Source: Vibrio sp. UCD-FRSSP16_30
GTDB lineage: Bacteria; Pseudomonadota; Gammaproteobacteria; Enterobacterales; Vibrionaceae
Length of the DNA: 64,000 bases
Direction: 5' to 3'
Assembly: GCF_001676025.1 (NCBI RefSeq)
Contig: NZ_LZFW01000002.1
Coordinates: forward strand, 186,001 to 250,000
Each line of letters opens with the position of its first letter. The stretch's first letter is position 1. A model generated the notes under the pieces. That model was not told the DNA's origin. It worked only from the letters and a program-made list of their open reading frames with translations, and ran no database searches. Shown one piece after another: positions 1-8,354 of the stretch. Both the position numbers and the translations under genes were made by a program.

Positions 1-349
1 ATCAGTCTGAACTTATCCAGTCGTACCCATCCCTTACTTTCATAAGCTAAACTTATTAACAGAACGGCATACCGCCCCTTATTCACATCTTGTTGCATAT
101 TCACGGCAATTTTGTCGAACTTTTGCACTGTGAGCTGTCTATATGAATATGGACTCATTGATAACGATGAACTTTAGTGCTTAAAACTGGCTTTGAATAA
201 AAAACCACCATTATTGACTATGCTAAAGAACAAAGTTAGACAAAAACGTCAGTGCATATGGATATTCTTGTTTATAAATCTAGTTTCATCACAATATTGT
301 AAACAAAAAACCTTATAATGCGCCCTGCCATGGAGGCAAATAATAATAA
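1..349. other. intergenic region upstream of the YtfK-like gene
   Basis: No convincing gene is visible in these bases. A TATAAT hexamer at 314-319 is a good -10 element for the gene starting at 350, but I could not pair it with a well-spaced -35. The region is AT-rich and contains no obvious hairpin with a T tract. It may hold the regulatory region of a gene that lies outside the window. Confidence 0.5.
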
Positions 350-580
350 ATGAAAAAATTAAAGGTATCAGAAATGAGACTGTTTAAGCGTTATGTTCCG
401 AGCATGATTGCAAAACACGTAAGTAGATTATTCAAAGGACGAATAGATATTTACGGTGTAGGTAAGTTTGAGTTTGATAATGGGAAGTTAATCCTCCCTC
501 ATCACGCTGAAGAACGTCACTTCAAAGCGGTAAACGAAGTGAACATCGAAGTGAAAAGACTTCGAGCTTGCTACATTTAA
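350..580 (+). CDS. ytfK: YtfK-like DUF1107 small protein
   Basis: The 76-residue basic protein aligns by eye with E. coli YtfK (68 aa, DUF1107): a shared core of F-x-RY near the start, then AKxVxxLFxGRxxIxxVGxFEFDxGK and a C-terminal EVNxxVxRL. In E. coli YtfK promotes SpoT-dependent (p)ppGpp accumulation under phosphate or fatty-acid starvation; that role is inferred here. Two starts compete. ATG 350 has GGAGG about 13 bases upstream, whereas ATG 374 (MRLFKRY) has AAAGG at 8 bases and matches the E. coli start better. It is a single-gene unit ended by the hairpin at 594-617. Confidence 0.82.
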   Translation: MKKLKVSEMRLFKRYVPSMIAKHVSRLFKGRIDIYGVGKFEFDNGKLILPHHAEERHFKAVNEVNIEVKRLRACYI

Positions 581-593
581 GTTGGCTAAAACA

Positions 594-617
594 AAGGAGG
601 CGTAAGCCTCCTTTTTT
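594..617. terminator. Rho-independent terminator between ytfK and ubiI
   Basis: AAGGAGGC / GCCTCCTT form a perfect 8-bp stem with a GTAA loop, followed by six T on the + strand. It separates two convergent genes. The minus side has only a weak T-rich tail, so it works best for ytfK. Confidence 0.85.
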
Positions 618-633
618 AGTGAGCAATTTTTAA

Positions 634-1836
634 TTATTTGGCCAATTTAGGAAGATCGCCTTTTAAACCTAAAGCATGGCGCATCACTTCATTTTTTACG
701 CCTGGCAGTGTTCCAGCCAAACTCATTCCTACACCACGAATTAGCTTCTTCAAAGGATCATCCCCTTCAAACAATTCTTTAAATCCTTGCATGCTAGAGA
801 TCATTTTAATTGCTTCTGCTTTTCTCCAGCGCTCAAAATGACGAAGATTGGCGTATTCACCAATATCTTTACCTAGATTCCAGTGTTTTTCGACTTCTTG
901 CGCTAATGTCACCGCATCTAAAAGACCTAAATTAACACCTTGTCCAGCAAGAGGATGAATGGTGTGCGCGGCATCCCCAATTAAGGCAACTCTCTCTTTA
1001 GCAAAATCACGGGCGTAGCGCATTCTTAAAGGAATAGCGGTTCTATTACCTAAGTTCTGAACGTTCCCCAAACGCATATCGAAATCGACCGTCAGTTGCT
1101 TAATGAAGGACTCATTCGGCGCACTCATTAATTGCTGCGCTCTATCTGTGTCTTGTGACCAAACTATTGAACAAAGGTTTGGCTCGTGCAGAGGCAAAAA
1201 GGCTAACGGACCTGAATGGGTAAATACTTGTCTTGCAACACCTTGGTGAGGCTCTTCCATCGTCACATTGGCAACGATTGCACTATGGTCATAATCCCAT
1301 TCCGTAACAGGAAAACCTTGCTGTTGGCGTACCCAAGAGTTTGCACCATCTGCCGCAACCACCAGCTTAGCCGTAATATTTTGACCATTGTCTAAAGTTA
1401 GCCAAGCTTCTCTTTCTCCAATCGCTAAATTACTGCACTTGTTGGGCTGAAATAGAGTCACATTTTCAAGCTTAGCCACTTGTTCAAGTAGAGCGGATTG
1501 AATAATTTGGTTTTCGACAATATGGCCCAGATTATCCTCATGCAGATCACTGGCTGAAAAGTCTATTTTGGCAAAGGTGTCTTTCTCCCACACTTGCATC
1601 TTGGTGTATGGCGTATGACGCTGCTTGGCAATTCCAAGCCAAGCACCAAGGTTACATAAAATAGCTTCACTTGCTCGGCTTAGCGCTGAAACTCTTGAAG
1701 CCGGCTCGTCACTCACCTCAATAGGTTCAGCACTTTCGATAATCGCAATACGAATATCGGTATCCTTTAACGCTAAGGCTAAAGTCAGTCCAACCATACC
1801 ACCGCCAACAATGGCTAAATCTACGTTTTTAATCAT
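634..1836 (-). CDS. ubiI: UbiI, 2-octaprenylphenol hydroxylase
   Basis: FAD monooxygenase of the UbiH/COQ6 family. It hydroxylates C5 of the ubiquinone precursor ring (formerly VisC). The N-terminal FAD motif GGGMVG is at residues 11-16. The second FAD motif GDAAHTIHPLAGQG lies near residue 290, and the DGANSW motif is in the middle. The length (400 aa) equals E. coli UbiI and the alignment is close throughout, including LGHIVEN and FxRQVF-type segments. It starts 9 bp after ubiH stops, so the two are co-transcribed with ygfB. Its expected partners are the soluble Ubi complex proteins. Confidence 0.95.
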   Translation of the reverse strand: MIKNVDLAIVGGGMVGLTLALALKDTDIRIAIIESAEPIEVSDEPASRVSALSRASEAILCNLGAWLGIAKQRHTPYTKMQVWEKDTFAKIDFSASDLHEDNLGHIVENQIIQSALLEQVAKLENVTLFQPNKCSNLAIGEREAWLTLDNGQNITAKLVVAADGANSWVRQQQGFPVTEWDYDHSAIVANVTMEEPHQGVARQVFTHSGPLAFLPLHEPNLCSIVWSQDTDRAQQLMSAPNESFIKQLTVDFDMRLGNVQNLGNRTAIPLRMRYARDFAKERVALIGDAAHTIHPLAGQGVNLGLLDAVTLAQEVEKHWNLGKDIGEYANLRHFERWRKAEAIKMISSMQGFKELFEGDDPLKKLIRGVGMSLAGTLPGVKNEVMRHALGLKGDLPKLAK

Positions 1837-1845
1837 TTTTATGTT

Positions 1846-3003
1846 CTATACCTGTCCTAGGCTACGATTTTTAACTGGCCCTTGAATAAAAGGAACCATG
1901 TCAAAAATAGCTAATCCAAGGTTTCGAGCCGCCACCATAGGCAACCAATCGTTGGAAAATATTCTGACTAAGCCCGATGTCATCGCGCAAGTTGCTTCTC
2001 TGTCTGCTGTTCGATTATCTCGGTAGCTCGCAAGGCAAGTATATTCGCCACAGTCAGTATGTTTTGCCACAACTTCAACTAACGTTGCAACATCTCTCAC
2101 GCCCAAGTTAAACCCTTGACCGGCAATCGGATGTAACGTTTGAGCCGCATTACCAACAAAAGCGATCCTGTGATGAATTAATCGGTCTCGCTTATGTAAT
2201 TGCAGTGGATAGCTCGCTAATTCACCCACTTTATTAAAGCGACCTAAACGCCAGCCAAACTGCTGCTGTAACTCAGCTAAAAATTGCTCCTTGTTCCACT
2301 GCAAAGTCTTTTCTAGCGTGGCTTCAGACATACACCATACCAACGACATACGATTATGTGTCATTGGTAGTAATGCGACAGGGCCATGGGCAGTAAAACG
2401 CTCATACGCGCGATTATCATGAGGCTTATCTAATTCGATATTGGCAATCACTGCGTGCTGTTTGAAATCATCTAACGATTTAGGATTGTGAATAAGTTCT
2501 GCAACTTTAGAGTTTGCACCATCGGCGGCAACCATCAGCAAGCCAGAAAGTCGAATACCGGATTCCAGTTCAGCTTCAATGTAGTCTTGATGCTGAACTA
2601 TTCCACTGATGGAATCTGGACAAAAGAAATCAATATTAGGATCTTTTTGCAGCTGCTCACGAAACATAACCCCAGCATCAGCAAGTTCGACGACTGAACC
2701 TAACAGCTCTTTTCCTAACTGCTGTGCATTGAACCCAGTTTGAGCAAAATGACCTTTATCAGAAACTTCTATCGAATTAATGGATGTCGCATTTCCTGAT
2801 AAGTCATCCCAAAGTCCGTAATCACGTAACAGTTGCACACTCCCCAAAGATAGAGCTATGGCTCTTGAGTCAAAACCGGGGTGTTGCGCTGATTCTGCAA
2901 AGGCCTCTACAACGGCAACTTTTTTATTGGCGATTCGACTCAATGCAAGAGCAAGCGTTGCTCCGCTCATCGCGCCACCAATAACAATCACATCGTACTG
3001 CAA
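1846..3003 (-). CDS. ubiH: UbiH, 2-octaprenyl-6-methoxyphenol hydroxylase
   Basis: Paralogue of the neighbouring UbiI; it hydroxylates C1 of the ubiquinone ring. FAD motifs are visible: GGAMSG at residues 9-14 (the third position of GxGxxG is Ala, where E. coli has GGGMAG), AADGANS in the middle, and GNAAQTLHPIAGQGFNLG near residue 275; GNAAQ rather than GDAAH is typical of UbiH. The 385 aa length fits the family (E. coli 392). The start is TTG at 3003 with AAGG about 9 bases upstream; no ATG gives the complete FAD motif. It lies 40 bp after ygfB. E. coli has pepP between these genes; here it is absent. Confidence 0.94.
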   Translation of the reverse strand: MQYDVIVIGGAMSGATLALALSRIANKKVAVVEAFAESAQHPGFDSRAIALSLGSVQLLRDYGLWDDLSGNATSINSIEVSDKGHFAQTGFNAQQLGKELLGSVVELADAGVMFREQLQKDPNIDFFCPDSISGIVQHQDYIEAELESGIRLSGLLMVAADGANSKVAELIHNPKSLDDFKQHAVIANIELDKPHDNRAYERFTAHGPVALLPMTHNRMSLVWCMSEATLEKTLQWNKEQFLAELQQQFGWRLGRFNKVGELASYPLQLHKRDRLIHHRIAFVGNAAQTLHPIAGQGFNLGVRDVATLVEVVAKHTDCGEYTCLASYRDNRTADREATCAMTSGLVRIFSNDWLPMVAARNLGLAIFDMVPFIQGPVKNRSLGQV

Positions 3004-3043
3004 TAGAAACTACCTTATTGTGAGTAAAAATGGTTCAGTCAGA

Positions 3044-3610
3044 TTAATGAACTGTTTTAGATTCTGGCTCAGCTGGTTTATTAGCCAACTCGGAATAAAC
3101 GGTTAATACGCACACTTTAACATGCTCTAAAACATGCTCTAGTAGTGCCGATTGCTCTTCTAGATCATCTTCAGGATCAACATCTACTTTGGATATTTCT
3201 AATAGATCTTGAATGGCTTCTTTTGTCTGCTCGCTGGCTTTATTGACTTGCGCATCAATCAAACCTAAGCCTGAAACAAAATGACTAACCCATTCGCTCA
3301 TCGCTTGTGTATACGTTGAAATGTCAGCATCTGTCGGCAATAAAATACTTAGCTCAAAGTTATCATCTGTTAACTCTTCGCCAGCTAGCTTGAGGCATTG
3401 TTGCGCCATCGCTAGACACGTCATAGGCCAGCCTGTTCCATCATTGGTATAGTCATATAACAAAGACTGCCATGCATCACTGCTATGACTTAATCCACCA
3501 CTTAACATACCAATGAGAAGACCGTGCATTTCTGCGGGCGTTACGGCAATTTGTGCCGTTGATAATTCATCAGTCACTGACTGGTAATTAGGTAAAGATG
3601 TCTGGCTCAT
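3044..3610 (-). CDS. ygfB: YgfB family (UPF0149) protein
   Basis: 188 residues, matching the YgfB/UPF0149 family (E. coli 192 aa). TPAEMHGLLIGMLSGG near residue 22 is the family signature, and WVSHFVSGLGL lies near residue 105. The E. coli protein has no firm biochemical role; in Pseudomonas YgfB affects ampDh3 expression and beta-lactam tolerance. It is the first gene of a leftward ygfB-ubiH-ubiI unit and is divergent from zapA, with 290 bp between them that must hold promoters for both. No catalytic motif is visible. Confidence 0.93.
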   Translation of the reverse strand: MSQTSLPNYQSVTDELSTAQIAVTPAEMHGLLIGMLSGGLSHSSDAWQSLLYDYTNDGTGWPMTCLAMAQQCLKLAGEELTDDNFELSILLPTDADISTYTQAMSEWVSHFVSGLGLIDAQVNKASEQTKEAIQDLLEISKVDVDPEDDLEEQSALLEHVLEHVKVCVLTVYSELANKPAEPESKTVH

Positions 3611-3900
3611 GAGGTAATAGTCCTAATAAGAGAGTTATATCGTTATCTTATCACCAGCTTGAAGCAGGTGACAGACTCAAATCAGCACCAAGTACTAGCA
3701 ATTTACTCCCAATAAGCGCTATGCTTCTACACTTAAATGTAGAGTAATTAAACAAATTGCCTTGTTTCTGACTAATTGAACAGCGTATGGTCATACTCAT
3801 GTTCGGAAAAGCTTGAATCTTGGTGACTGTTTTCCTATAGTTTCTTGCCTAAATGTGCACGGGACGCACAAGCTTTCGGAGCAATAACGAGTTGTCTAGC

Positions 3901-4191
3901 ATGAACAGTCAAGCAGTTGAAATTGAAATTTTAGGTAAAATTACTCGAGTAAATTGTCCTGTCGGTCAAGAAGACGCTCTGCGACAGGCTGCACTTAACC
4001 TCAATCAACGTATTGAGGATATGGCACAAAAGACAAAAGTCGCAAATACCGAAAAGCTTATTACTATAGCAGCTCTCAATATCTGCTATGAGTTACTCGA
4101 AAAAGAAGCAACAAGCGAAATCCAACAAGATATCGAACAGCGCCTTGAGTTTCTAGATGACAAGCTAGACAAAGCGCTGACTAAAGAGTAA
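3901..4191 (+). CDS. zapA: ZapA, FtsZ-ring associated protein
   Basis: Cell-division protein that bundles FtsZ filaments and links to ZapB at midcell. From ATG 3901 the 96-residue product has the family layout: an N-terminal VEIEILGKITRVNCPVGQE beta domain, then a long helix (residues 30-95) that forms the coiled-coil tetramer. A longer frame opens at 3853, but the E. coli homologue also begins just before the VEI segment, so 3901 is chosen. The gene sits immediately upstream of 6S RNA and ygfA, the order found across gammaproteobacteria. Confidence 0.94.
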   Translation: MNSQAVEIEILGKITRVNCPVGQEDALRQAALNLNQRIEDMAQKTKVANTEKLITIAALNICYELLEKEATSEIQQDIEQRLEFLDDKLDKALTKE

Positions 4192-4221
4192 AAAGAGCCA
4201 ACTGGACGGCAGAATTAAAAT

Positions 4222-4405
4222 TACCCTGGGGTGTGCGTCAGCTGGATTTATGTCCCTGAGCCGATAAGCAACCCTTAAGGGTTAGTACTTGATGGCTATT
4301 GAGCAGGCTCGACTCGTATCGAGAAGCCTACGGTCCTCATTGCTGATCCGCCTTGAACCAGCTGGTTCAAGGGCCAAAATCCGCAACGGCACTCTGGGGT
4401 CCCTC
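4222..4405 (+). ncRNA. ssrS: 6S RNA
   Basis: About 184 nt between zapA and ygfA, the standard location and length. The conserved TCCCTGAGCCGATAA stretch starts at 4253. CCTTGAACC...GGTTCAAGGG forms a hairpin at 4351-4372. The terminal helix pairs 4223-4233 with 4390-4400 (ACCCTGGGGTG with CACTCTGGGGT, including G-U pairs). 6S RNA mimics an open promoter and sequesters sigma70 RNA polymerase in stationary phase. The 3' end abuts the ygfA start codon, so ygfA is probably transcribed by read-through. End points are approximate to a few bases. Confidence 0.93.
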
Positions 4406-5005
4406 ATGCAATCATTATTAACACGTAATGAAATACGCAAACACGTTCGAACGCTTCGAACCAATCTCTCGACTTCTCAACAGCAAAACGCTTCATCACA
4501 GCTAGTTAAACAGTTTAGTCAGCTTCCTGAGCTTAAATACGCAAAAAATGTCGCGTTATACCTGACCAATGATGGTGAGCTCGATCCTGCTTTGGCAATA
4601 AACTGGTGTTGGCAAAACCAAATAAACACCTATATCCCTGTTCTTCATCCTTTCTCTAAAGGGCAATTACTGTTTATACAGCTAAGCAAAAATAGCCAGT
4701 TAACCGCCAATAAATATGGCATTTTAGAGCCTAAGCTTTCCGTTAAAGATATTATCCCAGCCGCTCAGCTTGATGTTATTTTCACGCCATTAGTCGCCTT
4801 TGACTCTTGCGGACAAAGACTTGGAATGGGCGGTGGCTATTACGACAGAACTTTAGCTCCGTTTATTAATAGCCCTACACCAAAGCCTATTGGCATCGCT
4901 CATGACTGTCAGCAATTTAGCCAACTCCCTACTCAAGAGTGGGATATTCCATTAGATAAGATTATTACACCAAGTAAAACATGGGATTGGTCGTCAGCGA
5001 CTTAA
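4406..5005 (+). CDS. ygfA: 5-formyltetrahydrofolate cyclo-ligase
   Basis: Converts 5-formyl-THF to 5,10-methenyl-THF using ATP. With the start at ATG 4406 the protein has 199 residues (E. coli YgfA 182). The family signature [11 protein letters not shown] is near residue 145, and the N-terminal RxxxRxLRTNLS matches the substrate-binding helix. A longer frame from 4289 would run through 6S RNA and is rejected. The start codon directly follows 6S RNA, an arrangement conserved with E. coli, where YgfA has been linked to persister formation. rpiA follows 82 bp later. Confidence 0.93.
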   Translation: MQSLLTRNEIRKHVRTLRTNLSTSQQQNASSQLVKQFSQLPELKYAKNVALYLTNDGELDPALAINWCWQNQINTYIPVLHPFSKGQLLFIQLSKNSQLTANKYGILEPKLSVKDIIPAAQLDVIFTPLVAFDSCGQRLGMGGGYYDRTLAPFINSPTPKPIGIAHDCQQFSQLPTQEWDIPLDKIITPSKTWDWSSAT

Positions 5006-5087
5006 CAGCCTAAGCCTTTATTCAAATATTTCACCGATGAGTATATACTCTCATCGACCCCCTTTACTCTCGATCTGGAGAACTAGA

Positions 5088-5744
5088 ATGACCCAAGATG
5101 AAATGAAAAAAGAAGCTGGTTGGGCAGCACTTAAATATGTTGAAGCTGGCGCAATTGTTGGTGTTGGCACAGGCTCAACCGTAAACCATTTTATTGATGC
5201 TTTGGGTACAATGAGCGACAAGATAAAAGGGGCAGTCTCTAGCTCTGTGGCATCAACTGCAAAACTAGAGCAGCTTGGTATTACGGTATTTGACTGTAAC
5301 GAAGTGGCTTCTTTAGATGTTTATGTTGATGGCGCTGATGAAATCAATGCCGATAAAGACATGATTAAAGGTGGTGGCGCAGCATTAACAAGAGAAAAAA
5401 TCGTTGCTGCTATCTCTGAAAAATTTGTCTGTATCGTTGATGGCACTAAAGCAGTCGATGTACTAGGTAACTTCCCTCTTCCTGTTGAAGTGATTCCTAT
5501 GGCGCGTTCATACGTTGCTCGTGAATTAGTTAAACTTGGTGGTGATCCTGTCTATCGTGAAGGTGTAACCACTGACAACGGCAACGTTATCCTAGATGTA
5601 CATAGCCTAAAAATCACTCAGCCTAAACAACTTGAAGACCAAATTAATGCACTTGCTGGTGTCGTTACTGTCGGTCTTTTTGCGCACCGAGGTGCAGATG
5701 TTGTTATAACAGGTACGCCAGACGGCGCTAAGATCGAAGAGTAA
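5088..5744 (+). CDS. rpiA: Ribose-5-phosphate isomerase A
   Basis: Interconverts ribose-5-phosphate and ribulose-5-phosphate. The 218-residue product matches RpiA (E. coli 219) from [18 protein letters not shown] onward. [20 protein letters not shown] and [11 protein letters not shown] form the phosphate-binding and catalytic site. ATG 5088 has GGAG at 5077-5080, 7 bases upstream; the frame open from 5037 is extension only. A strong terminator follows at 5805, so this unit ends before serA. Together with tkt at 13 kb it covers part of the non-oxidative pentose phosphate pathway. Confidence 0.96.
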   Translation: MTQDEMKKEAGWAALKYVEAGAIVGVGTGSTVNHFIDALGTMSDKIKGAVSSSVASTAKLEQLGITVFDCNEVASLDVYVDGADEINADKDMIKGGGAALTREKIVAAISEKFVCIVDGTKAVDVLGNFPLPVEVIPMARSYVARELVKLGGDPVYREGVTTDNGNVILDVHSLKITQPKQLEDQINALAGVVTVGLFAHRGADVVITGTPDGAKIEE

Positions 5745-5804
5745 TAAAATATAGACAAAAGCTTTTAGCAGTAAATATAAGCTACTGATTTAGCTAAAAA
5801 ACAT

Positions 5805-5842
5805 AAAGAGCAGTCACTCATTTAAGTGACTGCTCTTTTTTT
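5805..5842 (+). terminator. rpiA terminator
   Basis: AAAGAGCAGTCACT (5805-5818) pairs perfectly with AGTGACTGCTCTTT (5825-5838), with a 6-base loop and a T run to 5842. Confidence 0.92.
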
Positions 5843-5954
5843 ATTGTAATTTTCTTACCCAAGCTGTTCTTTTTTTGATAATTTAGAGTCAGTCCAATTT
5901 GGAAAACGTTTATTTTTCGAAATTAATTTACTGATACGTTAAGGAATAACCGCA

Positions 5955-7184
5955 ATGACTAAAGTCTCACTTGATAAAGATAAAATTAAAATACTACTTC
6001 TTGAAGGACTGCATCCTTCTTCAGTTGAAGTACTAGAGGCTGCGGGTTACTCCAACATTGAATATCACAAAGGCTCAATTTCGGAAGAAGAATTAATTGA
6101 AGCGGTTAAAGACGTTCACTTTATCGGTATTCGTTCGCGCACTAACCTAAATGAAACAGTATTAGCAGCAGCAAACAAGCTAGTTGCTATTGGCTGTTTC
6201 TGTATTGGTACTAACCAAGTTGACCTAAAAGCGGCGGCGGTTAAAGGCGTACCTGTATTTAACGCACCATTTTCTAACACTCGTAGTGTTGCCGAGTTGG
6301 TGCTTGGTCAGATCCTATTGTTGATGCGCGGCATTCCAGAGAAAAACGCACTTGCACACCGTGGTATTTGGAAAAAAAGTGCCGACCATTCTTATGAGGC
6401 TCGTGGTAAGCGTTTAGGTATTATTGGTTACGGCCATATCGGTACTCAGCTGAGTATCATTGCTGAAAACTTAGGGATGCGTGTTTACTTCTACGACATT
6501 GAAAATAAACTGTCTTTGGGTAATGCAACTCAAGTTCGAAGCATGACTGAGCTACTGAGCAAATGTGATGTGATTAGCTTACACGTACCAGAAACGGCTG
6601 AAACAAAGAACATGATGGGCGCTGAAGAGTTTGCTCTAATGAAGCCTGGCTCAATCTTTATCAATGCCGCTCGCGGAACAGTTGTCGATATTCCTGCACT
6701 ATGTAACTCACTAGAATCTGGTCATATTTCTGGTGCGGCTGTGGATGTATTCCCAGTAGAACCAAAAACAAATGCTGACTCTTTTGAGTCACCTCTAACC
6801 AAGTTTGATAACGTTATTTTGACCCCTCACGTAGGTGGTTCAACACAAGAAGCGCAAGAAAACATTGGTGTAGAAGTTGCGGGCAAGCTGGCTAAATACT
6901 CAGATAACGGCTCAACACTATCAAGTGTTAACTTCCCTCAAGTATCACTGCCACAACACAAAGGCACTTCTCGTTTGCTACACATTCACGAGAACCGCCC
7001 GGGCATCCTAACGCAAATTAACACCATATTTGCTAGTGCAGACATCAACATCATTGGTCAGTACTTACAAACTAACAGCAGTATCGGTTATGTTGTTATA
7101 GATGTTGAAGCAAACCGCTCTCAAGAAGCCCTAGATAAGCTAAAAGAGATCGATGGCACGATTAGAGCTCGCCTACTTCACTAA
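5955..7184 (+). CDS. serA: D-3-phosphoglycerate dehydrogenase
   Basis: First step of serine synthesis, NAD-dependent. 409 residues (E. coli SerA 410). The N-terminal substrate half is followed by the Rossmann motif GYGHIGTQL (near residue 156), the AARGTVVD and VDVFPVEP segments, and the catalytic His in LTPHVGGSTQEAQ. The C-terminal ACT domain starts near LLHIHENRPGIL (residue 337), so serine feedback inhibition is likely. The RBS AAGGA lies about 10 bases before ATG 5955. Transcribed alone after the rpiA terminator. A copy of the dispersed repeat lies between its stop and its terminator. Confidence 0.97.
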   Translation: MTKVSLDKDKIKILLLEGLHPSSVEVLEAAGYSNIEYHKGSISEEELIEAVKDVHFIGIRSRTNLNETVLAAANKLVAIGCFCIGTNQVDLKAAAVKGVPVFNAPFSNTRSVAELVLGQILLLMRGIPEKNALAHRGIWKKSADHSYEARGKRLGIIGYGHIGTQLSIIAENLGMRVYFYDIENKLSLGNATQVRSMTELLSKCDVISLHVPETAETKNMMGAEEFALMKPGSIFINAARGTVVDIPALCNSLESGHISGAAVDVFPVEPKTNADSFESPLTKFDNVILTPHVGGSTQEAQENIGVEVAGKLAKYSDNGSTLSSVNFPQVSLPQHKGTSRLLHIHENRPGILTQINTIFASADINIIGQYLQTNSSIGYVVIDVEANRSQEALDKLKEIDGTIRARLLH

Positions 7185-7207
7185 GAGTTAATTGGCGCAC
7201 TAAAAAG

Positions 7208-7400
7208 CCTAGCTAGCCAGGGTGAGATAACAAACGTTATTTGAACAAAATCATGTGCATTATAGGAACAACTCTTTGTGATATGGGTTTATGGCATGGA
7301 TGCCATAATGAAGCCATCAAGGATGATTTCACGGCGTCTTGTGGAGATGATGTACATGATTATTCGATAAATGTTCACTCATACGTTCGCCCTAGCTAGC
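7208..7400 (+). repeat. Dispersed intergenic repeat, copy 1 (with flanking direct repeats)
   Basis: About 173 bp (7218-7390) flanked by the 10-bp direct repeat CCTAGCTAGC at 7208-7217 and 7391-7400. The interior is nearly identical to 30860-31029 (opposite strand), and its right 80 bp matches 47022-47101. The ends carry a short imperfect inverted repeat: AGGGTGA at the left, and AGGGCGAA as the complement of the right end. A 48-codon frame (7253-7399, beginning MCIIGTTLC) is open here and also open in copy 2. I read the repeat as a small non-autonomous mobile element; no transposase is visible. Confidence 0.75.
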
Positions 7401-7425
7401 TATTCGACAAAGCTATAGACCATAA

Positions 7426-7480
7426 CTAAAAAGCCCTTACTGTTCGTTTTATTTAAACGAAAACAGTAAGGGCTTTTTAG
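7426..7480. terminator. Bidirectional terminator between serA and yggE
   Basis: A long hairpin: CTAAAAAGCCCTTACTGTT pairs with AACAGTAAGGGCTTTTTAG with one unpaired base, and an inner CGTTT/AAACG pair closes a short AT loop. T runs on both strands mean it can serve both convergent genes. Confidence 0.9.
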
Positions 7481-7500
7481 ATTTACTACGTTTAATGGAA

Positions 7501-8196
7501 TTACTTCAGCTTATAAATGACATTAATACGATCTTTTATCACAATTCTTGAATCTTGGTAGCTACTTGTACGCTCAGGTGAATCCATCTGCACACTTCGA
7601 GAGAGCATAGGCCTAACTTGCGGGGATTGATAACTGATTTGCCACACACCATCTAATTGTTTATCAAAACCTTCAGCAATCGACTTTGCTTTAAACTGTG
7701 CATCTTTAATCGCTTCACTACGTGCAATACCTTGATACTTAGCTGAATCCTTAACGCCTAGTTGAACCCTATCAATACGATTAATACCCGATTTAAGTGC
7801 AACATCAAGTAGCTTAGGTAAAGCTGCGAGATCTTCTACTGTGACCTTAATTGTTCGCGATGCTCGATAACCTTTTTGTTCTGGCTTGGCATTTTTGGGG
7901 TAATGCATTTGCGGTATTAACTGAATATTACCGCTTTGAATATATTCTCTTGCTAAGCCTGATGCTTGTAGCTTTGCTAAAAAGTCATCGACAACTTTAT
8001 CCGCCTCAGTCTTAGCGTCTTCTGCGCTATTTTTAATCACCACAACTTGAACGCTAAACTCTGCCATATCAGGCTCGGCAAAAACCTCCCCGTAACCTGT
8101 CGTGGTTAAGTGGGGGAAATTTAATACTTGTGCCTGAGATCCAAAACTACATAGAAAGATAAGCACCGTAAAAATTAATCTAAACATTGTCATCAT
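7501..8196 (-). CDS. yggE: YggE-like SIMPL-domain periplasmic protein
   Basis: 231 residues with a signal peptide (hydrophobic residues 5-19, cleavage near AQA) and a SIMPL (DUF541) domain: HLTTTGYGEVFAEPDMAEFSVQV at the N-terminal edge, then YRASRTIKVTVEDLAALPKLLDVAL, and ARSEAIKDAQFKAKSIA near residue 160. E. coli YggE (246 aa) is linked to reduced oxidative stress, but its activity is not known. Start choice: ATG 8196 or ATG 8193 follow GGAG, the latter with the better 6-base spacing. The gene is convergent with serA. A 50-bp ATACCAATC repeat lies upstream. Confidence 0.88.
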   Translation of the reverse strand: MMTMFRLIFTVLIFLCSFGSQAQVLNFPHLTTTGYGEVFAEPDMAEFSVQVVVIKNSAEDAKTEADKVVDDFLAKLQASGLAREYIQSGNIQLIPQMHYPKNAKPEQKGYRASRTIKVTVEDLAALPKLLDVALKSGINRIDRVQLGVKDSAKYQGIARSEAIKDAQFKAKSIAEGFDKQLDGVWQISYQSPQVRPMLSRSVQMDSPERTSSYQDSRIVIKDRINVIYKLK

Positions 8197-8246
8197 ATTC
8201 TCCAGTTAATCTTACTTTTTTGACTGCCTATTAATGAGAAGGTTTC

Positions 8247-8296
8247 ATACCAATCACAGCAAGTAAGTGATCACTTTAACTGGCTACGATTGCTAT
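8247..8296. repeat. ATACCAATC inverted-repeat element
   Basis: A 50-bp AT-rich block that begins ATACCAATC (8247-8255) and ends GATTGCTAT (8288-8296), nearly the reverse complement of its start. Related fragments occur at 40621 (ATACCAATCACAGTAAT) and around 35174 (ACTGGCGACGATTGGTAT), all intergenic. It may be a short dispersed repeat of the genome; the copies here are too short and divergent to define its ends. Confidence 0.45.
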
Positions 8297-8311
8297 CATT
8301 TATCCCAAACG

Positions 8312-8337
8312 AAAAAACGCGCCAAAAGGCGCGTTTA
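8312..8337 (-). terminator. mscS terminator
   Basis: On the minus strand AAACGCGCC pairs with GGCGCGTTT around a TTTT loop, and the T run continues past the stem. It lies 18 bp after the mscS stop. Confidence 0.88.
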
Positions 8338-8354
8338 GAAAGTATAAAGTCGGA

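Noticed and set aside
4289..4405. N-terminal extension of ygfA
   Set aside because: It would translate the 3' part of 6S RNA; family members start at the ATG corresponding to 4406.
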